A stretch of DNA of 7,231 bases from Methanosarcinales archaeon. GTDB taxonomy: Archaea; Halobacteriota; Methanosarcinia; Methanosarcinales; Methanocomedenaceae. Numbering within the stretch: the stretch's first letter is position 1; each line of letters begins with the position of its first letter. Shown here in pieces: positions 6,041 to 7,231 of this stretch. Below the pieces are notes generated by a model that made no database searches, had not been told where the DNA came from, and saw only the letters and a program-made list of their open reading frames with translations. A program made the translations under genes and the position numbers. The stretch covers positions 1 to 7,231 of the forward strand of contig DAOUWY010000093.1 in assembly GCA_030666885.1 (NCBI GenBank). Reading direction: 5' to 3'.

Positions 6041-6273
6041 GGGGTCATTGTTGTGGTATTTTGTTAAAGAATACATGAATAATTTAACCGATGAGGAAAA
6101 TTGATGAGTTAAGTGAATTACGACAAGTGTAGAGACCTATCGGTCATATAGGCTTTAGTAAAATCCCTAACTTCATACCTGACTTTAAAATATCCCAAAA
6201 AATAACCCCTTACACTATCGTTTTCTGTTGCCACCACAATTTTTTAAATAAAACTCTCGAATCAGGTATCCTT
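6041..6273. other. Intergenic stretch, no gene seen
   Basis: Neither strand shows a protein-like frame. A short hairpin CCTAT (6136-6140) / ATAGG (6148-6152) overlaps an alternative GACC/GGTC pairing. TGATGA at 6103-6108 and CTGA at 6179-6182 resemble C and D boxes but are too far apart and lack D'/C' boxes. Confidence 0.5.
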
Positions 6274-6390
6274 CTAAACCATCTCCAGTCCAAGTGCAGT
6301 AAAAAGTCTTATCTGATCCAATCCCATAGCAGCAATCAGCACTGGAATTCTTACATCATTGGGTCTTGAGGCAAAATCAAATAAAATGCG

Positions 6391-6397
6391 AAATGCT
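6391..6397 (+). repeat. Left copy of putative target-site duplication (AAATGCT)
   Basis: AAATGCT (8 bases, AAATGCTG, if the next G is counted) abuts the left inverted end of the element and is repeated exactly at its right border. Confidence 0.6.
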
Positions 6398-6550
6398 GAG
6401 ACTTTTTAATTTATTCTGGATAAGTGGATCATGTTAAAAAAGAATAACCGCAGAGGACGCGGGGGGTCGCAGAGGGTTGTTGTTTTTCTCTGCGTTACTC
6501 TGCGCTCTCTGTGGTTTTTCAAATCATCCCAGAGAATAATAAAAAGTCTC
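6398..6550. mobile_element. MITE-like palindromic element, 153 bp
   Basis: The ends are inverted: GAGACTTTTTA at 6398-6408 and TAAAAAGTCTC at 6540-6550 are perfect, and similarity extends over 22 bases (6398-6419 against 6529-6550, 18 matches ungapped). Inside lies a GC-rich imperfect hairpin. Left units are CCGCAGAGG, ACGCGGGGGG, TCGCAGAGGG (6448-6474). The right arm, read in reverse complement, is CCACAGAGA, GCGCAGAGT, AACGCAGAG (6513 down to 6487), around a T-rich loop. A 7-8 bp direct repeat flanks it. It encodes nothing and would need a transposase from elsewhere. GCAGAG-type palindromes recur between genes in many unrelated prokaryotes as far as I recall; the family is not identified here. 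Outward transcripts would fold into a long hairpin. Confidence 0.65.
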
Positions 6551-6557
6551 AAATGCT
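6551..6557 (+). repeat. Right copy of putative target-site duplication (AAATGCT)
   Basis: Identical to 6391-6397 and directly adjacent to the right inverted end; the G at 6558 extends the match to eight bases. Confidence 0.6.
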
Positions 6558-6607
6558 GGGAGAATATTTAATATAGCAGTTTTAAGATAAACAGAAGAAG
6601 ATTTTAC

Positions 6608-6614
6608 TATAAAA
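6608..6614 (+). promoter_or_regulatory. Likely TATA box of the lipoate ligase gene
   Basis: CTATAAAAC contains TATAAAA with a T/A-rich context. Initiation about 26 bases downstream would lie near 6637, two bases before an in-frame ATG at 6639 and about 95 bases before the family-consistent ATG at 6732. It sits on the right flank of the palindromic element, which inserted about 60 bp upstream. Confidence 0.4.
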
Positions 6615-6731
6615 CGTACATGAAATTCTTCGAATAACATGCACAAAAATATGAAAGAACCCAAGGGTACTTTCATGCTAAATAGTAGTTTCGATTCATA
6701 TTCTGCAAATCCGAATTACCCATGTGAAAAT

Positions 6732-7231
6732 ATGACCTGGAGATTCATCGATACCGACATGATAGACGGCTACTACAGCGCAGCCCTGTTCGAATCAATC
6801 GCAAAATACGTAGGCAGTGGAGAAGTTGACGATACTATCCTGTTCTGGCGCGTCAAAACGCCTGCCGTCTATCTTGGATACCACCAGTACGTGGAAGATG
6901 AGGTACACGAGGACTACTGTGCATCCAACGGTATCCAGGTAGTACGGCGGGTGCTCGGCGGAGGGTGCGGGTATTGTGATGAGGACCAGATCCTGTTCTC
7001 TGTGATCGCCAGCGAGGGCGGCGGTGCGGTTCCCACAGACATACAGGGCGCATATTCACGCGTACTTAACGGGCTGATAAACACGCTCGGGATGCTCGGG
7101 TTTGACGGCAAGCTCGAACCCACGCGCAATGCAGTGAATTCGATGGGGCGCAAGATATCAGGGAATGCACAGGGGAGGTTTAACGGTGCAGTGCTGGTAA
7201 ACGGCAGTTTCCTGCTGGATTTTGGTTTTGA
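6732..7231 (+). CDS. lplA: Lipoate-protein ligase A family protein, N-terminal part (3' end outside window)
   Basis: Activates lipoate (or octanoate) with ATP and transfers it to a Lys of E2/GcvH-type carrier proteins; cytosolic. 166 codons are visible from the ATG at 6732. Family blocks are WRFIDTDMIDGYYSAAL (3-19), TPAVYLGYHQYVEDEV (43-58), RRVLGGGCGYCDED (72-85; usual form RRxxGGGAVYHD), EPTRNAV (129-135) and GRKISGNAQGRFNGA (139-153) with the invariant adenylate-binding Lys141. The GGGCGYCD segment carries two Cys in place of the usual Ala and His. The frame is open upstream to 6639, giving optional starts at 6639, 6651 and 6675 (up to 31 extra residues, AT-rich, not family-like). I prefer 6732 because similarity and GC content begin there, but the TATA position would suit 6639. 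Other members of this fold include biotin ligases and octanoyltransferases. Confidence 0.85.
   Translation, partial: MTWRFIDTDMIDGYYSAALFESIAKYVGSGEVDDTILFWRVKTPAVYLGYHQYVEDEVHEDYCASNGIQVVRRVLGGGCGYCDEDQILFSVIASEGGGAVPTDIQGAYSRVLNGLINTLGMLGFDGKLEPTRNAVNSMGRKISGNAQGRFNGAVLVNGSFLLDFGF

Larger units (their letters stand above)
6274..6640 (-). pseudogene. Small unidentified ORF interrupted by the palindromic element
   Basis: Two minus-strand pieces share one frame if the 153-bp element and one 7-bp repeat copy are removed. Piece 1 runs from ATG 6638-6640 (MLFEEFHVRF, then IVKSSSVYLKTAILNILPA). Piece 2 continues AFRILFDFASRPNDVRIP, VLIAAMGLDQIRLFTALGLE, MV, to TAG 6274-6276. The joined product would have 68 residues. 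At present piece 1 reads into the element and stops after ten more residues (GCA TTT GAG ... TGA). The second half looks protein-like and hydrophobic-helical; I do not recognise a family. Piece 1 is AT-rich and overlaps the likely lplA promoter, so part of the openness may be chance. Confidence 0.35.

Noticed and set aside
6095..6185. Possible box C/D guide RNA (TGATGA followed by CTGA)
   Set aside because: The boxes are about 70 bases apart, no D'/C' pair is found at guide spacing, and there is no terminal stem.
6301..6310. A further AAAAAGTCT copy that could be another element end
   Set aside because: It lies within the minus frame reading RLFTA, has no neighbouring repeat or core, and fits chance.
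6853..7153. Minus-strand open frames opposite the lipoate ligase gene
   Set aside because: They are antisense to a well-supported coding frame and have Arg/Pro-rich shadow composition.

Overview
The window looks like chromosomal DNA from a methanogenic or methane-oxidising euryarchaeon, most likely Methanosarcinales-like. The reasons are family knowledge applied to what can be read. There is a CfbB/CobB-type cobyrinate/Ni-sirohydrochlorin a,c-diamide synthase, two diphthamide enzymes (Dph5 and Dph6 types), an archaeal RNase HII and the C-terminal part of archaeal Nop5. The promoters have archaeal TATA boxes, several of them so close to the start codon that the mRNAs would be nearly leaderless. 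The species cannot be fixed from the sequence alone.

Layout. Positions 1-1568 are an accessory, eroded zone: the 3' end of a CopG-like antitoxin gene (1-177), a truncated and probably frameshifted nop5 fragment beside a 12-bp tandem duplication (265-681), a small AT-rich orphan gene with a Gly-rich N-terminus (905-1294, minus), and a start-less coding remnant (1434-1577) running into the stop of the next gene. Positions 1569-3752 hold cfbB (minus) and dph6 (plus), divergently transcribed from a 60-bp gap with one symmetric TATA-like element. Positions 3934-4940 hold two minus-strand genes: a 72-residue protein made almost only of four CxxC zinc motifs of DnaJ type, and rnhB, whose four catalytic acids fall at family positions when the internal ATG is used. 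dph5 (5208-6002, minus) has a TATA box placed for a leaderless transcript. Positions 6003-6638 have no intact gene. The window ends in the 5' part of a lipoate-protein ligase gene (from 6732, plus, runs off the edge).

The most interesting structure is at 6391-6557. A 153-bp non-coding palindromic element has inverted ends (GAGACTTTTTA), a GC-rich core of GCAGAG-like units, and a 7-8 bp direct repeat (AAATGCT[G]) exactly at its borders, as expected of a target-site duplication. Removing the element and one repeat copy joins two minus-strand reading-frame pieces into one open frame of 68 codons (6640 to 6274). The element therefore looks like a MITE-like insertion that split a small gene. A similar end motif with an inverted partner lies at 5010-5059.

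The core genes act in cofactor and translation-factor maturation: F430/cobamide amidation (cfbB), the last two diphthamide steps on aEF2 (dph5, dph6) and lipoylation (lplA). RNase HII serves genome maintenance. Apart from the cfbB-dph6 divergent pair there is no tight operon.
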